Assembly: GCA_905236295.1 (NCBI GenBank)
Contig: CAJOQF010000078.1
Coordinates: 1 to 7,852, forward strand
DNA from: an uncultured Eubacterium sp.
GTDB lineage: Bacteria; Bacillota; Clostridia; Lachnospirales; Lachnospiraceae
Length of the DNA: 7,852 nucleotides
Reading direction: 5' to 3'
A model generated the notes under the pieces. It was not told where the DNA came from. It saw nothing but the letters and a program-made list of their open reading frames with translations, and searched no databases. Positions within the stretch are counted from its first letter, which is position 1, and every line of letters begins with the position of its first letter. A program made the translations under genes and the position numbers. Shown here piece by piece: positions 6,810 to 7,852 of this stretch.

Positions 6810-7071
6810 TTAAACTCTCGTATCAAATTTACGAATGGCATGGGCCGCCATGACCACAGGAAATACTTCCCCTGTGTTGTTGTCATATGTTGATTATGCT
6901 GTGCCGCAGCTAACGCCATCTCCGCTTCCATAATATCCCTTGCTTTTTCAGCCGAAACTTCCAATGCTTTCTTGTCGTCTTCACTCAGGACCAGTTCTTC
7001 TCCGTCGACATCAATAGTGCCTCTGTAGATGGCGCTGTAGACATAAGCAAGATTATCGAATCTACCCTCAT
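6810..7071 (-). pseudogene. Decayed small gene of unknown function with shifted reading frames
   Basis: Protein-like sequence runs through this stretch but changes frame. An ATG at 7069-7071 with an AAGGGAG site at 7076-7082 stops after 28 codons. In a second frame, open from 7072 to the TGA at 6803-6805, the reading is convincing at first: RFDNLAYVYSAIYRGTIDVD, an acidic ELVLSEDDKKALE helix, then EAEMALAAAQHNQ. That frame has no start codon and an in-frame TAG at 7073-7075. Near 6890 the plausible signal moves to a third frame, giving TYDNNTGEVFPVVMAAHAI and then RKFDTRV, with a TAA at 6810-6812. Two single-base indels would restore one protein of about 85-90 residues. I do not recognise the family. 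Assembly errors could also produce this pattern. Confidence 0.55.
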
Positions 7072-7140
7072 ACTACTCCCTTCCCAAGCGCATAAAACCC
7101 GGAATTTATCACCAGAAAATTAAGCACTGATAATTCATCT

Positions 7141-7193
7141 ATAAATAAAAGCACATGAACTAAACTTATAAATCCGTTTAATTCATGTGCTTT
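7141..7193 (-). terminator. Rho-independent terminator of the CHAP-like/InlB-repeat gene
   Basis: Two 18-base arms (7148-7165 and 7176-7193) flank a 10-base loop. On the plus strand they have one C-A mismatch (7160 with 7181). On the minus strand the same position is a G-U wobble, so the stem is fully paired in minus-strand RNA, where it is followed by a T-rich tail read TTTTATTTAT. This indicates termination of leftward transcription from the gene ending at 7269. Confidence 0.82.
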
Positions 7194-7204
7194 CCTTAGC
7201 TGTA

Positions 7205-7219
7205 TTACTATAATAGTAA
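7205..7219. promoter_or_regulatory. 15-base palindrome, operator-like
   Basis: TTACTATAATAGTAA is a perfect inverted repeat with seven-base arms and one central base. The 7-1-7 geometry is that of Fur/PerR-family boxes, but the arm sequence does not match the PerR or Fur consensus well. It lies in the 3' untranslated region of the upstream gene and before its terminator, with no gene start close by, so an operator role is doubtful. It may be a minor RNA hairpin or chance. Confidence 0.3.
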
Positions 7220-7268
7220 ATACAAAACATCCACTATATCTATCGGACAGAATTTCTTAAAATTTATA

Positions 7269-7852
7269 CTAATTAATATTTTTTTTCCAATGTGCATAAA
7301 CCTTAGTATTCTTATCCAGCATAACACGCCTGTAGGATTCTATCTTTTTACCGCCCATCCTTTCCGTGTACCATCCGACAAACTTGTATCCGTTTTTCTT
7401 AGGCTCTGGGAGTACTCCGTAAGCGGAGGTTTTCGCAACCTTCTTTGACTTGGTAGAAACCGTTCCGCCGTTAGGGTAAAAGGTGAGTTTTATTATCGTG
7501 ACATTTTTTTTCTTGTCCATCCTTACAGGAAGTACTTTAATGAGTTTTCCGACTCCTTCAACATGCGACTGTCCGGTCTTTTTGTCTATCGTGTAGGTGT
7601 ACATCGAAACATCATTGCACCAGTTTCCGTTAATAGTCTCGATCTTAACCTTCTTGTCGCTGTTTTTAACCTTTGTTACAAGCGCGTAGTGCCCACCCTC
7701 AAAATGAATGATATCACCCTTTTTGATCTTGTAGCTTCCTCCGGCATAAATGGTCTGCTTCCAGTCTTTGCCCTTCTCGTCCATGGCATTATACATGTCA
7801 AAACCGTCCAATACCTCCTCGGGAGTCCCGGCCATCAGGTAACACCATACGC
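7269..7852 (-). CDS. Probable secreted CHAP/NlpC-like cell-wall hydrolase with InlB B-repeat, C-terminal part only
   Basis: The frame is open to the window edge. The readable residues VWCYL precede the first methionine (7833-7835), so that Met is internal and the N-terminus is missing. The first part resembles a CHAP or NlpC/P60-like papain-fold hydrolase: KKGDIIHFEGGHYALVTKV, with the likely catalytic His at 7689-7691, then a strand and ETINGNW that could supply the third polar residue. The Cys in VWCYL may be catalytic or structural. Residues from about TIIKLTFYPNGGTV through GYKFVGWYTE to TKVYAHWKK form one InlB B-type (Listeria-Bacteroides) repeat of about 70 residues, a small beta domain common in surface proteins of Lachnospiraceae. 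A secreted peptidoglycan-cutting or surface role is inferred. The gene is separated from the downstream set by its own terminator, so it is probably unrelated to the exporter-RT locus. Confidence 0.72.
   Translation of the reverse strand, partial: VWCYLMAGTPEEVLDGFDMYNAMDEKGKDWKQTIYAGGSYKIKKGDIIHFEGGHYALVTKVKNSDKKVKIETINGNWCNDVSMYTYTIDKKTGQSHVEGVGKLIKVLPVRMDKKKNVTIIKLTFYPNGGTVSTKSKKVAKTSAYGVLPEPKKNGYKFVGWYTERMGGKKIESYRRVMLDKNTKVYAHWKKNIN

Noticed and set aside
7269..7835. A complete gene starting at the ATG at 7835
   Set aside because: The frame continues to the window edge with no stop (VWCYL before the Met), no ribosome site precedes that ATG, and the domain would lack its N-terminal half.

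Overview
The window looks like chromosomal DNA of a Gram-positive Clostridia member, most likely a Lachnospiraceae species of the Butyrivibrio/Roseburia kind. This is inferred from the moderate-to-low GC, strong GGAGG-type ribosome binding sites, a secreted wall-hydrolase-like protein carrying an InlB-type repeat, and a reverse transcriptase (RT) whose C-terminal sequence style I associate with this family. The genus cannot be fixed from the sequence. Every supported gene is on the minus strand, so the order of transcription runs from high to low coordinates.

Layout in transcription order. First is the 3' part of a gene for a CHAP/NlpC-like secreted protein with one InlB B-repeat (7269-7852, cut by the window edge), followed by a palindrome (7205-7219) and a strong intrinsic terminator (7148-7193). 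Next is a decayed small gene (about 6810-7071) with coding signal in shifting frames. Then comes a tightly packed set: a SnoaL/NTF2-like protein (6340-6705), a secreted fragment of an amidase-signature protein that stops just before the catalytic core (5880-6290), and two ABC exporters of the NHLM bacteriocin type (3707-5848 and 1525-3705) separated by one base. After these comes a 128-nt element bounded by perfect 12-base inverted repeats (1388-1515), and last an RT (107-1324). The final 106 bases hold three imperfect 19-nt tandem repeats (27-83) that may be the end of a mobile element.

How the parts may work together. The two exporters match the NHLM ABC1/ABC2 pair known from RiPP/microcin clusters. 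The peptidase-like domain of the first has lost both its catalytic cysteine (now Asn14) and its histidine (now Tyr87), so leader cleavage by this protein is unlikely. No RiPP precursor, modification enzyme or HlyD-like adaptor is visible. The peptide in the usual precursor position is the truncated amidase. The RT has an intact catalytic centre but lacks retron and DGR hallmarks. It sits directly behind a structured non-coding element placed as a retron msr-msd would be. An RT with a candidate RNA, coupled to a peptidase-dead NHLM exporter pair, is the most interesting feature here. That the parts form one functional system is inferred from synteny and is not demonstrated.
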